A stretch of DNA of 64,000 bases from Denitrovibrio sp. (GTDB lineage Bacteria; Chrysiogenota; Deferribacteres; Deferribacterales; Geovibrionaceae), in NCBI GenBank assembly GCA_002869185.1, contig PKTN01000001.1, positions 248,001 to 312,000 of the forward strand, in the 5' to 3' direction. Below, piece by piece: positions 16,961-26,501 of the stretch (the stretch's first letter is position 1; every line of letters starts with the position of its first letter). Both the position numbers and the translations under genes were made by a program. The notes beneath the pieces were generated by a model. The model worked only from the letters and a program-made list of their open reading frames with translations, was not told where the DNA came from and searched no databases.

Positions 16961-18139
16961 ATGAACTTTAAAGAGAAGAGAGAAATACTTGTAACCTGTC
17001 CCAAAGAAATCCCGCAATACCTTGAAGCAGAGCTTAGAAAACTTGGCTACCCAATACTCTACACACGTAAGGCTGCTGTAGCGACTGAAGGTACACTAGA
17101 GGATTGTATGTTCCTTAATATGCATCTTCGTACTGGTCACAGAGTCCTTTACCTTCTAGAAAAATCTAGAGTACAGAATGGTGACGTTCTTTATAAGCAG
17201 GCAAAGAAGATAAAGTGGGAAGAGATTATCCCTCTTGATGGTTACTTTAGTGTTTCGACTGCAGTTCTAAACACCACTATTAAAGACACCAGATTTGCAT
17301 CATATAAACTGAAAGACGCTATCGTTGACCGCATGCGCGAGACGAAAGGTAAGAGACCAGATTCAGGTCCTAACGAAGAGAATACTGTCCTATTCCTTTA
17401 CTGGAAAGAGAGTGACTGCTCAATATATATAGATACTTCTGGTGAGCCTCTCACAAGGCGTGGCTACCGTAAAAATCCACTCAAGGCTCCTATGCAGGAA
17501 ACACTTGCTGCTGCGGCTCTAATGGCTGCTGGTTTTGACGGAACAATGAACTTTGCAAACCCGATGTGTGGTAGTGGAACTCTGCTTATAGAAGCGGCTA
17601 TGATCGCAACAAATACCCCACCGAGCGTTCTTAGGAAAAACTTTGGCTTTATGCACCTTGTCGGTTACGATCCTAAAGTGTTTGAAAAGATATGCGAAGA
17701 TGCTGCCAAACAAGTAACTGCTTGCAAGGTAAGAATATCTGGCTCAGATATAAGCCGTGACGCTCTTGTTGCTTCACAAGCTAACATCCGTAACGCTGGC
17801 TTTGATGGACTCATTCACGTAGAAAGATGTGATTTCAGAGATAGTCCTATACCTAAGGGTGATAAATTCATGCTTATGGTAAACCCTGAGTATGGTATGA
17901 GACTTGGTGACGAAAAACTTCTCGAAACAACTTACAGAGATCTCGGTGATTTCTTTAAGAATAAATGCAAAAACTCCCTTTGCTTCATCTTTACAGGTAA
18001 CCTTGGATTGGCTAAAAAAGTTGGTCTTAGGGCTGATAGAAGAATTATTTTTTGGAATTCTAATATCGAGTGTAGGTTGCTACAATACGAGATATACGAA
18101 GGGACTAAGCGAGTTTTTGACGACGATAAAAAGGCTTAG
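16961..18139 (+). CDS. THUMP-domain class I RNA methyltransferase
   Basis: 392 residues from ATG 16961 (GTG codons at 16952 and 16955 are alternatives and form the likely ribosome site). An N-terminal ferredoxin-like/THUMP part (about 1-160) is followed by RRGYRKNPLKAPMQETLAAA and SAM motif I NPMCGSGTLLIEAAM. The layout matches the RlmL N-terminal half/YpsC family that makes N2-methylguanosine in 23S rRNA or tRNA. Motif IV, usually NPPYG, reads NPEYGMRLG, with Glu for the second Pro, a variant I believe occurs in this family. A single gene following a terminator. Confidence 0.9.
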   Translation: MNFKEKREILVTCPKEIPQYLEAELRKLGYPILYTRKAAVATEGTLEDCMFLNMHLRTGHRVLYLLEKSRVQNGDVLYKQAKKIKWEEIIPLDGYFSVSTAVLNTTIKDTRFASYKLKDAIVDRMRETKGKRPDSGPNEENTVLFLYWKESDCSIYIDTSGEPLTRRGYRKNPLKAPMQETLAAAALMAAGFDGTMNFANPMCGSGTLLIEAAMIATNTPPSVLRKNFGFMHLVGYDPKVFEKICEDAAKQVTACKVRISGSDISRDALVASQANIRNAGFDGLIHVERCDFRDSPIPKGDKFMLMVNPEYGMRLGDEKLLETTYRDLGDFFKNKCKNSLCFIFTGNLGLAKKVGLRADRRIIFWNSNIECRLLQYEIYEGTKRVFDDDKKA

Positions 18140-18223
18140 TCTATTTTAATCTAACTTAACATTGCAAATTACTATAAATAGATTATAATTATATATATAA
18201 GAATAGTTTAAGGTGGTTGAACA

Positions 18224-18442
18224 ATGTTAAAAACTGGCTCAATCCTGTTTATCATCTCTTTAATTTTAGGGTTTAAGTTTAAAGCCTTTCAATTAGTAGC
18301 TCTCATTATTGTTGGATTATACGTTATAGTGGTTCCTTACTACTTCCTAGTAATGAAAACATGCAGAAACTGCGGAGTAAAAAACCCTCCATTTAAGCCT
18401 GTTTGCCCAGTTTGTGGCGAGGAAGACTGGAAACGTCGCTGA
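18224..18442 (+). CDS. small membrane protein with zinc ribbon
   Basis: 72 residues: two short hydrophobic segments (about 5-20 and 24-42) then a cytoplasmic zinc ribbon with CRNCGVKNPPFKPVCPVCG, a CxxC pair at each end. AGGTGG-like sequence lies ahead of the ATG at 18224. Function unknown. It starts a same-strand run with the helicase 43 bases downstream. The design is like the small protein at 3183-3470, but the sequences are not clearly related. Confidence 0.75.
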   Translation: MLKTGSILFIISLILGFKFKAFQLVALIIVGLYVIVVPYYFLVMKTCRNCGVKNPPFKPVCPVCGEEDWKRR

Positions 18443-18485
18443 AAGAAGTTGACCCTTTCGCTGAGTCTGTTTAGTATCTGTATCT

Positions 18486-21302
18486 ATGAAAAAGATCAGT
18501 GAAGTTGTCGATTATCTTAAAAATAGCAAAATCGGAAATTCTGTAGCTTTCGAACATGTTTTTGAAGAGAAACAGTCGGATGTTTGCGGACTTGATGTGA
18601 TAGAATCACAGATTATACGTGATGCTGTCGCTGATAGTGGAATATCATCACTTTTTACCCATCAAGCTGACGCATACTGTCAGGTCAGAGCTGGTAAAGA
18701 TGTCCTAATCACAACTCCTACTTCATCAGGTAAATCACTCTGCTATAATCTCCCTATTGTCGAAGATATTTATCATAATCGTGACATCACTGCACTATAC
18801 TTATTTCCTCTAAAAGCACTAGGACGTGATCAGATGCGTGCACTTGATAATTTTCTGAACAATGTCCCACTTGGTGGTGGTATAGGTTTGGCTGTTGTGG
18901 ATGGAGACACTGACAAGAAGGTCAGGCGTAAGATACAAAAGGACAGACCGAACATAATTTTCAGCAATCCAGATATCCTTCACTATGCCATGCTTCCCAA
19001 GAGGGGCGAATGGTCAGATTTTCTTAATAATTTAAAATATATTGTTGTTGATGAGCTTCATACATATAGAGGCATCTTCGGTAACCACGTATATAATCTA
19101 TTTGCACGTTTTCTAAGGCTATATCCTAATATTCAAGTGATAAGCTGTTCTGCAACCATAGGTAATCCTAAAGAGTTTGCAGATACTATGTTCTCTAGAG
19201 ATTTTTATCACGTATCAAAGAGTGGTGCACCAGCTGGGCAGAAGCATTTTATGATGATGAATTCTGATTTGCCAGTTGTGAGCCTTGCAAACTATCTATT
19301 AAAAGTAAATCTAGATGCTGGATTAAAGACTATCTGCTTCACAAAATCACGCAAACAGACCGAGAGGATATTCGCTAATATTTTGTCCTCTGATGCTGGA
19401 TATGCAAACACAGTCTCTTCTTATCGTGCTGGTTTCCTGCCAGAGGAGAGGCGAGAGATAGAAAACGATTTATCAAGTGGTAAACTAAAAGCTGTTATAT
19501 CTACATCAGCCTTTGAGCTAGGAATTGATATTGGTGGAGTCGATTGTACTATCCTTGCTGGCTATCCTGGTTCACTCATGAGTTTATGGCAGAGGGCAGG
19601 GCGAAGCGGAAGGCGTGGTGATGATTCACTTATCATAATGATCGCTGGTTTTGACGCTCTAGACCAATACTATGTGAAACACCCTGGGAAGCTTTATAAC
19701 ACTGCATTTGAAAATGTTGTGATAGATACTGGTAATGAGGTGGTAAACTCCGCACACGTCCGTTGTGCCGCTTACGAAGCACCTATTGAAGAGAGAGAGG
19801 AATACTTTCAGTCAAACAAATCATTAATTGAGAAGATGGTGGCAGATAGTGTTGTTTTTAAAGATGAAGAGAATAGTCGTTACTTTACACTTGCAAAATA
19901 CCCTTATGGTGATGTTGACCTTCGTATGGCAGGGGATAACTACAGCATTTATTGTGGAAGCTCGCTGATCGCAACAGCATCAGGTAGAAGAGCATATATG
20001 GATAATTTCAAAGGTGCGGTCTATATGCACCGAGGGAATTCTTTCCTCATAAAATCTGTAGATAAAGCTAAAAAAGATATTAATACAGAGCCATTCACTG
20101 GTAACTACTACACTATACCTACCACAGATAAGAACACTATGGTTGAAAAGACTATCAACCAAAAGGAAGAGGCGGGTATATCAACATGTTTCTGTGGACT
20201 TAGGGTTACTGAGCTTCTGACTGGGTACAGCAGGATATCTAGCAAGACTGGTGAGAAGATAACTGACGTGCCACTTGATGAGAGCCCAATACAATTTTCA
20301 ACAAAGGGGATGTACGTCTTAGTCCCTGATAGCATTAAAAGACAATTAGAAGAGGATGAGATAGATTTCATGGGGAGTATACACGCCTTTGAGCATGCTA
20401 TGATCTCTGTGATTCCGACATTCTACCTAGCGAGCCGTGACGATATAGGCGGGATATCATATCCGTATCACCCACAGCTGGCTAGTGCTGCAGTTTTTAT
20501 GTACGACGCTTACCCTGGTGGTATAGGTATAAACGAGCGAGTCTTCGAAAGGTTTACTGATGTGCTTGAGCGTACACTTGAGCTTGTGAAAGAGTGTGAC
20601 TGCGAAGAGGGGTGCCCAGCTTGTATATATAGCCCTAAGTGCGGAAGCGGAAACTATCCACTTAACAAAGAGGGCGCAGTTCGTATTATAGAAATGCTAC
20701 TTTCTGGAGAGCATTCAGCAGGAGAGGCGACTATCATAGAAGAGCAACCACGCACAGATACACTTATCTATGACATAGAGACAAAGAGGTCTGCCGCTGA
20801 TGTTGGTGGCTGGAATAACTCTGATAAGATGGGGATATCTGTCGCTGTTATTTACTCCTTTGAAAAGGATGAGTACGAAGTTTATGAAGAGAAGGATTCA
20901 GATGCATTTATAAGACGGCTTGAAGGTGCAAAGTGTATAATAGGATTTAATAATATTGGCTTCGATAATAAAGTAATAACAGGCTACCGTATGCCAGATT
21001 TCAATAAAACGCTCGTTTTTGATATACTTTCTGATGTAAAGGCAAGAACAGGGCGCAGGTTCTCGTTAGATAATATGGCTGGGGCTACTATTGGAGCTGC
21101 AAAGACTGCAGATGGTCTTCAAGCTCTGGAATGGTACAAGCAGGGGGAGATTGGGAAGATTATCGAATATTGTAAAATGGATGTCGAGGTAACAAAAAAC
21201 CTCTTCCTACATGGTGCAGAAAGAGGCTTTGTGAATTCTCTTTTGAAAGAGGGAGCAATAATCCGCATCCCTGTTGATTGGGCTTCCTTAAATATTCTTT
21301 AG
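18486..21302 (+). CDS. MrfA-like DEAD/DEAH helicase fused to an MrfB-like exonuclease
   Basis: 938 residues. Helicase part: Walker A TPTSSGKS at 77-84, DELH box in VVDELHTYRG near 190, motif VI in LWQRAGRSGRRG. Next is the DUF1998 region ending in a four-Cys cluster (CDCEEGCPACIYSPKCGSGN, about 705-725), the hallmark of Bacillus MrfA (YprA). From about 755 a ribonuclease H-like domain begins: D763 and E765 in YDIET, GFNNIGFDNKV as motif II and Y895-x3-D899 as motif III, a DEDDy exonuclease like MrfB (YprB). In Bacillus these are two genes that act together in mitomycin-lesion repair, so one polypeptide here should couple unwinding and 3-prime degradation. Its end overlaps the convergent next gene by 15 bases. 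Confidence 0.88.
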   Translation: MKKISEVVDYLKNSKIGNSVAFEHVFEEKQSDVCGLDVIESQIIRDAVADSGISSLFTHQADAYCQVRAGKDVLITTPTSSGKSLCYNLPIVEDIYHNRDITALYLFPLKALGRDQMRALDNFLNNVPLGGGIGLAVVDGDTDKKVRRKIQKDRPNIIFSNPDILHYAMLPKRGEWSDFLNNLKYIVVDELHTYRGIFGNHVYNLFARFLRLYPNIQVISCSATIGNPKEFADTMFSRDFYHVSKSGAPAGQKHFMMMNSDLPVVSLANYLLKVNLDAGLKTICFTKSRKQTERIFANILSSDAGYANTVSSYRAGFLPEERREIENDLSSGKLKAVISTSAFELGIDIGGVDCTILAGYPGSLMSLWQRAGRSGRRGDDSLIIMIAGFDALDQYYVKHPGKLYNTAFENVVIDTGNEVVNSAHVRCAAYEAPIEEREEYFQSNKSLIEKMVADSVVFKDEENSRYFTLAKYPYGDVDLRMAGDNYSIYCGSSLIATASGRRAYMDNFKGAVYMHRGNSFLIKSVDKAKKDINTEPFTGNYYTIPTTDKNTMVEKTINQKEEAGISTCFCGLRVTELLTGYSRISSKTGEKITDVPLDESPIQFSTKGMYVLVPDSIKRQLEEDEIDFMGSIHAFEHAMISVIPTFYLASRDDIGGISYPYHPQLASAAVFMYDAYPGGIGINERVFERFTDVLERTLELVKECDCEEGCPACIYSPKCGSGNYPLNKEGAVRIIEMLLSGEHSAGEATIIEEQPRTDTLIYDIETKRSAADVGGWNNSDKMGISVAVIYSFEKDEYEVYEEKDSDAFIRRLEGAKCIIGFNNIGFDNKVITGYRMPDFNKTLVFDILSDVKARTGRRFSLDNMAGATIGAAKTADGLQALEWYKQGEIGKIIEYCKMDVEVTKNLFLHGAERGFVNSLLKEGAIIRIPVDWASLNIL

Positions 21303-22955
21303 TCTATTTACTTTAGAATATTCCATAACCTGAGCTATGTTGTAAACGTGGTCACCAATCTTTTCCATATTATTTATTATGTCTACAAAGATGAGACCTG
21401 TGTTTATGTCGCATGAACCTTGTGAAAGTCTCTTCATATGGTTCTTCTTAAACTTTTTACGCATAGCGTCAATAACGTCTTCGTCGTCAGTATTAAGCTG
21501 TCCGTCTTCAGGCATTTCATTATAGAATTTGATAACATGGTTAGTAAACTGAACAACAGTCACTATCATATTTTCAATTTCTTTTTCTGCATCACCACTA
21601 AATTTAATGTCTTTCTTGAGCATTTTCTCTTTGAACCTTGCGATGTTCTCAGATTGGTCCCCTATCTTTTCTAGGTTATGAATAACGTGAGATAGATCAT
21701 CAATTAAGTGTGAGGTATTCTCAGAAATATTCTGTTGAGTTAGTAGAGTAAGGAAAGCGGATAATTCATGGTTCATCTTATCTAGTTTTGATTCTAGTGA
21801 TTTAATTTCCTTAATCTTAGAGGTATTTGTTATTAATGATGCTTTTACTAAATCTAACATGTCTATAGTTATCTGGGACATGTGTACAACTTCTCTTTTG
21901 GCTTGTCCAACTGCTATAGATGGTGTTTTAACCATATTTGTATCTAGTTTTAACAGTTTAGCTTTTTGTCCTGTATCTGACTTAATTATCTTTTCACACA
22001 GTTTTGCTAAAATATGTAAGAACGGAAGGAATATGATCATATTTAATATGTTAAAAGTTGTATGTAGGTTAGCAATGTGCCTTGCAATGTAAGGTTTTGT
22101 ACCATCTGCAGCTACAAAATCAACATTACCCGGCGTATATAATTCGACAAAATGTATTAGTACATTTAGGAAAATAAGCATGTAGCATACACCAAAGAAA
22201 TTGAACAGGAAGTGACCAAATGCCGCTTGTTTAGCTGTTCGGCTTCCTCCGAGTGCTGCGAGGTTAGCTGTGATTGTTGTACCAATGTTTTCACCGAGAA
22301 CAAGTGCTGCTGCCGCAGGGAAATCTAGAAGACCTGTTGATGCCATGGCAATTGTAATACCAAGTGTAGCTGAACTACTTTGAACGATAACAGTGAGCAA
22401 TGCTCCTGCCGCTGCCGCTGCTATAGGGTTTCTTGAAAAGTAAACGAATAGCTGTGCAAATTCTTCAGCCTCTTTTAGAGGTATGAAAGCGTGCTTCATA
22501 GTCGTGAGACCAAAGAAGAGTAAACCAAATCCTAGAATGATCTCGCCGTAGTATTTCTTTTTAGGATTTTTCGAAAAGAGAGCCAGAGCCACACCAATAC
22601 CAATAGCAGGTAGTGCAAATTTGGTAATTTTAAAGGCGATAAGCTGCGCTGTGATTGTTGTACCTATGTTAGCTCCGAGAACTACGCTAAGAGCTTGGAA
22701 TAGGTTCATCAGCCCTGCGTTAACAAAACTGACCACCATAACCGTTGTCGCTGATGAACTTTGAATGATCACAGTAACAAGTGTACCGACTGCTACACCT
22801 ATAAAACGATTTGATGTGAATTTCTCAATGATTAATTTTAGGCTGGAACCAGCCGTCTTCTGAAGTCCCTCTGACATCAGCTTCATTCCATATAGGAAGA
22901 GGCCGAGTCCACCGATAAGGCCAAAAATTATATTTGCCCAGTTAAGTTCGTGCAT
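21288..22955 (-). CDS. Na/phosphate cotransporter family protein with PhoU-like tail
   Basis: About 555 residues, starting at MHELNW (22955) behind GGTGGTG. Two inverted membrane repeats each hold the QSSSATT-type motif (VIIQSSSATTVM and VIVQSSSATLGI), as in NptA/YjbB. Residues from about 340 form a soluble PhoU-like helical domain. It imports (or exports) phosphate using sodium. It is the last gene of the phoU-phoB-phoR operon, after a 100-base gap, which fits control by the same phosphate signal. The 15-base overlap with the helicase gene is at the 3-prime ends. Confidence 0.92.
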   Translation of the reverse strand: MHELNWANIIFGLIGGLGLFLYGMKLMSEGLQKTAGSSLKLIIEKFTSNRFIGVAVGTLVTVIIQSSSATTVMVVSFVNAGLMNLFQALSVVLGANIGTTITAQLIAFKITKFALPAIGIGVALALFSKNPKKKYYGEIILGFGLLFFGLTTMKHAFIPLKEAEEFAQLFVYFSRNPIAAAAAGALLTVIVQSSSATLGITIAMASTGLLDFPAAAALVLGENIGTTITANLAALGGSRTAKQAAFGHFLFNFFGVCYMLIFLNVLIHFVELYTPGNVDFVAADGTKPYIARHIANLHTTFNILNMIIFLPFLHILAKLCEKIIKSDTGQKAKLLKLDTNMVKTPSIAVGQAKREVVHMSQITIDMLDLVKASLITNTSKIKEIKSLESKLDKMNHELSAFLTLLTQQNISENTSHLIDDLSHVIHNLEKIGDQSENIARFKEKMLKKDIKFSGDAEKEIENMIVTVVQFTNHVIKFYNEMPEDGQLNTDDEDVIDAMRKKFKKNHMKRLSQGSCDINTGLIFVDIINNMEKIGDHVYNIAQVMEYSKVNRLKNI

Positions 22956-23055
22956 TTTACACCACCACTTTCTTGACTCTGCGATAGGATAGCTTGGTGT
23001 CAAAAAAATGCAAGAAAAAAGTCAGCTATATGTGTGTTAAATATTTGTCAATTAT

Positions 23056-24774
23056 TTAAATATCTGATGTTGGTGGTTTTTCTTTTATTGTTACCATGAA
23101 AGTGTTTCCGCCTTTATCATTTCCAGTAACCTTAGCATCACCTTTATATAGGGTTGCAATATGCTTAACTATAGAAAGTCCTAAGCCGGTACCTGTTTCA
23201 TTTTGATTCTTAGACTTATCAGTTGTATAGAAACGTTCAAATATTCTCTCTTGCTCAACCACAGGTATAGCAGGACCTTCGTCGGCAACTGAAATATTTA
23301 TGAAGCCAGCTGTGTCATTAATATCTAAATGGATGTTTTCACCATTAGAGTATTTCATGGCATTATCTATCAAATTAGTAACAACACTCATAAAATGTTC
23401 TCTTGAAACATAAATCTCGGAGGTGTCGTCAGAACTAACAGTAACAGTCTTTTCCCCTTCGTTATAATAAGAGAGTACTTCTTCCTTAAAATCTTCAATT
23501 ACAGTAGCTTCTTCCACTATTATGTTGTCTTGTTGCATCTCTAGCTTATGTAGCTTGAGGATGTCGTTGATAAGTATATTCAGCCTATTAGAGCTGTTGT
23601 AGATTATTTTAATGAATTTATCATGGAATCTTTGATCCATGTCAGGGTCGTTCATAATAGTCTCTGAGTAACCCATAATCATGGCTAGAGGTGTTTTAAG
23701 CTCGTGAGTGATATTACCTATTAGCTCAGTTTTAAAATGTTCGTATTCTGCCCTTTCTGTGATGTCTGCAAATACTATAAGTTTTTCAGATTCAAACACT
23801 CTTACGTAGATTTCATATATCTTACTTTTATATTCTCTTCTTATTCTAGAGTCTTCGTCATGGACAGCAACCTCAGAGAAGAATGACAGTGCATCCATAT
23901 TATTAGTCTGGGTGAGTATATTCTGATTAAGCTCTAGCTTAACACCGAGGTTCTCGATAGCAGTATCGTTGTAATGTAGAACGTTATTCTTACTATCGAG
24001 GAGGATTATACCTTCATCAAGTATAGAGAATATATGATTAAGTTTAGATTTCTCAACCTCGAGCTCGTGGGTCTTTTGGTTCATTGAGTTATATATTCGA
24101 TAGATAACGCTAACTAGCTTAGTGATTGTTTTGTCCCTAAATGAAGGGAAGTATATTTTTGTATCACCAGCTTCGATCTTATCAGCGATAATAGAAAGCT
24201 GCTGGATAGGGTTATTGATACGTTTCGCTAGATATATAGTAACGAGACCTACCATAAATATAAGAAAGAAGTAAACTGTCAGGTTTTGTTTTAGCATATC
24301 TGACCTGAGTGATTCTATGTAAGACATTGGGTATGATATTCGAACAACAAGGTTGTTGTTATATTTTGACGCATAGTAGTACATGCGTTCTTCGGTTGTT
24401 GTGCTTCGTCTAATTATGTTTCCTGTGCCAGTGTTGAAAGCTTGCTTCACTTCAGGCCTATTAGAGTGGTTCTCCATTTGGAACACTTTGCTCTTAACAT
24501 AATAAGAGTCATCTACAACCAGACCATCTTTTCTAATGATAGTTATTCTGAGTTTTGAGTTCTTAGATATATTTACAAATTTTTCATGTAGTTCAGGGTT
24601 AAATACTTCATATAGTTGGTAACCTTTTAATATCTCTGCCTTAGAAACCATCTCTAGAGCGAGTTCTTTTTCTGCTGTTTGCAGTGTAAGGTTATCTGTG
24701 ATATTCCAAGTGATCCCAAGGAGTACAGCAATTGGGATGTAAATGATTAGAAAGACTTTAAATATTGATCTCAT
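23056..24774 (-). CDS. phoR: PhoR-type sensor histidine kinase
   Basis: 572 residues. Membrane segments near 5-25 and 168-187 bracket an extracytoplasmic sensor region; HAMP (about 185-240) and a PAS domain follow. HisKA contains NITHELKTPLAMIMGYSE with the phospho-accepting His; the ATPase part has the N box NLIDNAMKYSN and G2 motif GTGLGLSIVKH. Unlike E. coli PhoR it has a large periplasmic domain, as in many PhoR/ResE kinases. It overlaps the response regulator by 4 bases (24771-24774). Its place between phoU/phoB and a phosphate transporter supports the phosphate role. Confidence 0.92.
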   Translation of the reverse strand: MRSIFKVFLIIYIPIAVLLGITWNITDNLTLQTAEKELALEMVSKAEILKGYQLYEVFNPELHEKFVNISKNSKLRITIIRKDGLVVDDSYYVKSKVFQMENHSNRPEVKQAFNTGTGNIIRRSTTTEERMYYYASKYNNNLVVRISYPMSYIESLRSDMLKQNLTVYFFLIFMVGLVTIYLAKRINNPIQQLSIIADKIEAGDTKIYFPSFRDKTITKLVSVIYRIYNSMNQKTHELEVEKSKLNHIFSILDEGIILLDSKNNVLHYNDTAIENLGVKLELNQNILTQTNNMDALSFFSEVAVHDEDSRIRREYKSKIYEIYVRVFESEKLIVFADITERAEYEHFKTELIGNITHELKTPLAMIMGYSETIMNDPDMDQRFHDKFIKIIYNSSNRLNILINDILKLHKLEMQQDNIIVEEATVIEDFKEEVLSYYNEGEKTVTVSSDDTSEIYVSREHFMSVVTNLIDNAMKYSNGENIHLDINDTAGFINISVADEGPAIPVVEQERIFERFYTTDKSKNQNETGTGLGLSIVKHIATLYKGDAKVTGNDKGGNTFMVTIKEKPPTSDI

Positions 24775-25442
24775 ATGTCAGCTCTGTATCCTATTTTTGG
24801 TACTGATTTTATAAATGATCCTTTTTCGCCAAGCTTTTTACGAAGTGAAGATACGTGTGTGTCGACTGTTCTTGTATAAACGTCTGATTCGTAACCCCAT
24901 ACAGCATTGAGTATTTGGTTTCTTGTGAAAACCCTCTTAGGATGCTTAAGGAGCATCTGGAGAAGCTCATACTCTTTATTAGTAAGACTAATCTCTTCGC
25001 CATCAACAGTGACGACATAGTTATTTGTGTCTATACTAATTCCATTGATAGAAATTATCTTTGATTTTATAGCTGGGTTACGTCTCAAAATTGCGTTGAT
25101 CTTAGCTATGAGTATTTTGATTGAGAAAGGCTTAGTGAGATAATCGTCAGCTCCCATCTCAAGTCCGTTTATAATATCTTGCTCTGTATTTTTTGCAGAT
25201 ATGATAATGATAGGTACACCACTAAATTTTTTATTGTTACGAACAATCTGTAAGAACTGCATCCCTTTGAGTCCAGGTAGCATAAGGTCGAGAAGTATTA
25301 TGTCAACGTCATCGTTTTCTAAATGTATAAGCCCTTCATTAGCATTATCAAAGCATATGGTTTCAAAATTTTCTTTTCCAAGATTGTAAGAGATCAAATC
25401 TCTGATCTCTTCATGGTCTTCAATAACAAGAACTTTTATCAT
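24771..25442 (-). CDS. phoB: PhoB-type response regulator (OmpR family)
   Basis: 223 residues. Receiver domain at 1-120 with acidic pair E8 D9, phosphorylation site D52 in LLDLMLPG and the conserved Lys in DDYLTKPFS. The C-terminal winged helix (about 130-223) has the OmpR recognition region VYTRTVDTHVSSLRKKLG. It should bind pho boxes and activate phosphate-starvation genes. Two bases separate it from phoU and it overlaps phoR by 4 bases. Confidence 0.93.
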   Translation of the reverse strand: MIKVLVIEDHEEIRDLISYNLGKENFETICFDNANEGLIHLENDDVDIILLDLMLPGLKGMQFLQIVRNNKKFSGVPIIIISAKNTEQDIINGLEMGADDYLTKPFSIKILIAKINAILRRNPAIKSKIISINGISIDTNNYVVTVDGEEISLTNKEYELLQMLLKHPKRVFTRNQILNAVWGYESDVYTRTVDTHVSSLRKKLGEKGSFIKSVPKIGYRADI

Positions 25443-25444
25443 AC

Positions 25445-26125
25445 TTAATCTTCCTCTTCTATTTCTTCTATATAACTGTGTCTGATGATTTTACCTTCCA
25501 CCATGTAGTATACCATTTCGGCAACGTTGGTGGCATGGTCAGCGACCCTTTCTAATCTTCTTGATACGTTCATTAGAGCTAGTACACTATGGAGGGTTTT
25601 CACATCTTCCATAGAATATGTGAGTAGCTCTCTTGTTACTTGATCGTTTAGCTGGTCTATATTGTTATCTCGCTTGATAACATCAAATGCAAGTTTTGTG
25701 TCACCATCAAAGAAAGCTTGTAAAGAATCGTTTATCATTAAAATAGCCATCTCAGCCATTTTCGGTAGGTCAATATAGGGTTTAAGTTGTGGCTCTGCAT
25801 TAAGCTTCAATACATCTCTACAGATACTAACGCAGTGATCACCAACTCGTTCAAGGTCGATTATGATTCTTGTTGCTGTAATGATATATCTTAGGTCTAC
25901 GGCCTTTGGTTCGAAAAGAGCGAGCATTCTAATACAGTGCTCATCAATGTCTACGTCTAGCTGGTCTAAGTGTTCATCTTTATCAATAACCTTTTCTGCT
26001 AGGTCAGTGTCTCTATCAACGAGAGCTTTTATAGAATCGGATACCATAGATGATGCCATAGTTGCAATCTCTGCTAGCATTCCTTTAAGTTGTACGTATT
26101 CCTTTTCGTGCCTGAAAGTTGTCAT
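25445..26125 (-). CDS. phoU: phosphate signalling protein PhoU
   Basis: 226 residues, two repeats of a three-helix bundle. Each repeat ends in a metal-binding-type motif: DLERVGDHCVSI in the first half and RRLERVADHATNVAEM in the second. PhoU links the phosphate transporter with PhoR and represses the response when phosphate is sufficient. GAGGTGA precedes the ATG. It heads the operon phoU-phoB-phoR-transporter and has a long near-palindrome just upstream. Confidence 0.95.
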   Translation of the reverse strand: MTTFRHEKEYVQLKGMLAEIATMASSMVSDSIKALVDRDTDLAEKVIDKDEHLDQLDVDIDEHCIRMLALFEPKAVDLRYIITATRIIIDLERVGDHCVSICRDVLKLNAEPQLKPYIDLPKMAEMAILMINDSLQAFFDGDTKLAFDVIKRDNNIDQLNDQVTRELLTYSMEDVKTLHSVLALMNVSRRLERVADHATNVAEMVYYMVEGKIIRHSYIEEIEEED

Positions 26126-26156
26126 TTACCGTCACCTCTTAAGAGTTCTCAATATA

Positions 26157-26200
26157 TTAACGTTAATATTGAACATAGTCATGTCTAATATTAATGTTAA
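26157..26200. promoter_or_regulatory. 44-bp near-palindrome upstream of phoU
   Basis: Arms TTAACGTTAATATT (26157-26170) and AATATTAATGTTAA (26187-26200) are inverted with one mismatch; the 16-base centre itself contains ACAT and ATGT in inverted order. It lies 31 bases upstream of the phoU start, in the promoter/leader zone. It does not resemble the direct repeats of an E. coli pho box. Likely a regulator site; the regulator is unknown. Confidence 0.5.
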
Positions 26201-26261
26201 CGCTACTTAATTAGTGTGATGGCTGTGTGAAAAATATGTCAATTAAATGTAAAATATAGAG

Positions 26262-26456
26262 TTATCTGTTATTTTTTGCTGTTTTGAGAAGATGAGTGTA
26301 ACGAATGATACTTTTTCCTATAATAGATAGGAGGAGTTCAGCTTCTCGTGAGGTGATTTTTTTCGTTTCTATTACTTGTCTTATTTCGTGCCAGATATAG
26401 TCAGGGTTTTGCTCATTAAAAAACTCTATCAGCTCAAGGTATTCTTTTAGTCTCAT
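26262..26456 (-). CDS. small hypothetical protein
   Basis: 64 residues, no signal or membrane segment, rich in charged helix-forming residues (EYLELIEFFNEQNPDYIWHE, then EAELLLSIIGKSIIRY). I do not recognise it. It lies 45 bases after the RNA methyltransferase gene on the same strand and may be the last gene of that operon. Confidence 0.5.
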   Translation of the reverse strand: MRLKEYLELIEFFNEQNPDYIWHEIRQVIETKKITSREAELLLSIIGKSIIRYTHLLKTAKNNR

Positions 26457-26501
26457 TAGAATAGTATCAAGCGTATCACGTTCAGCATAAATTGTTGTGA
26501 T

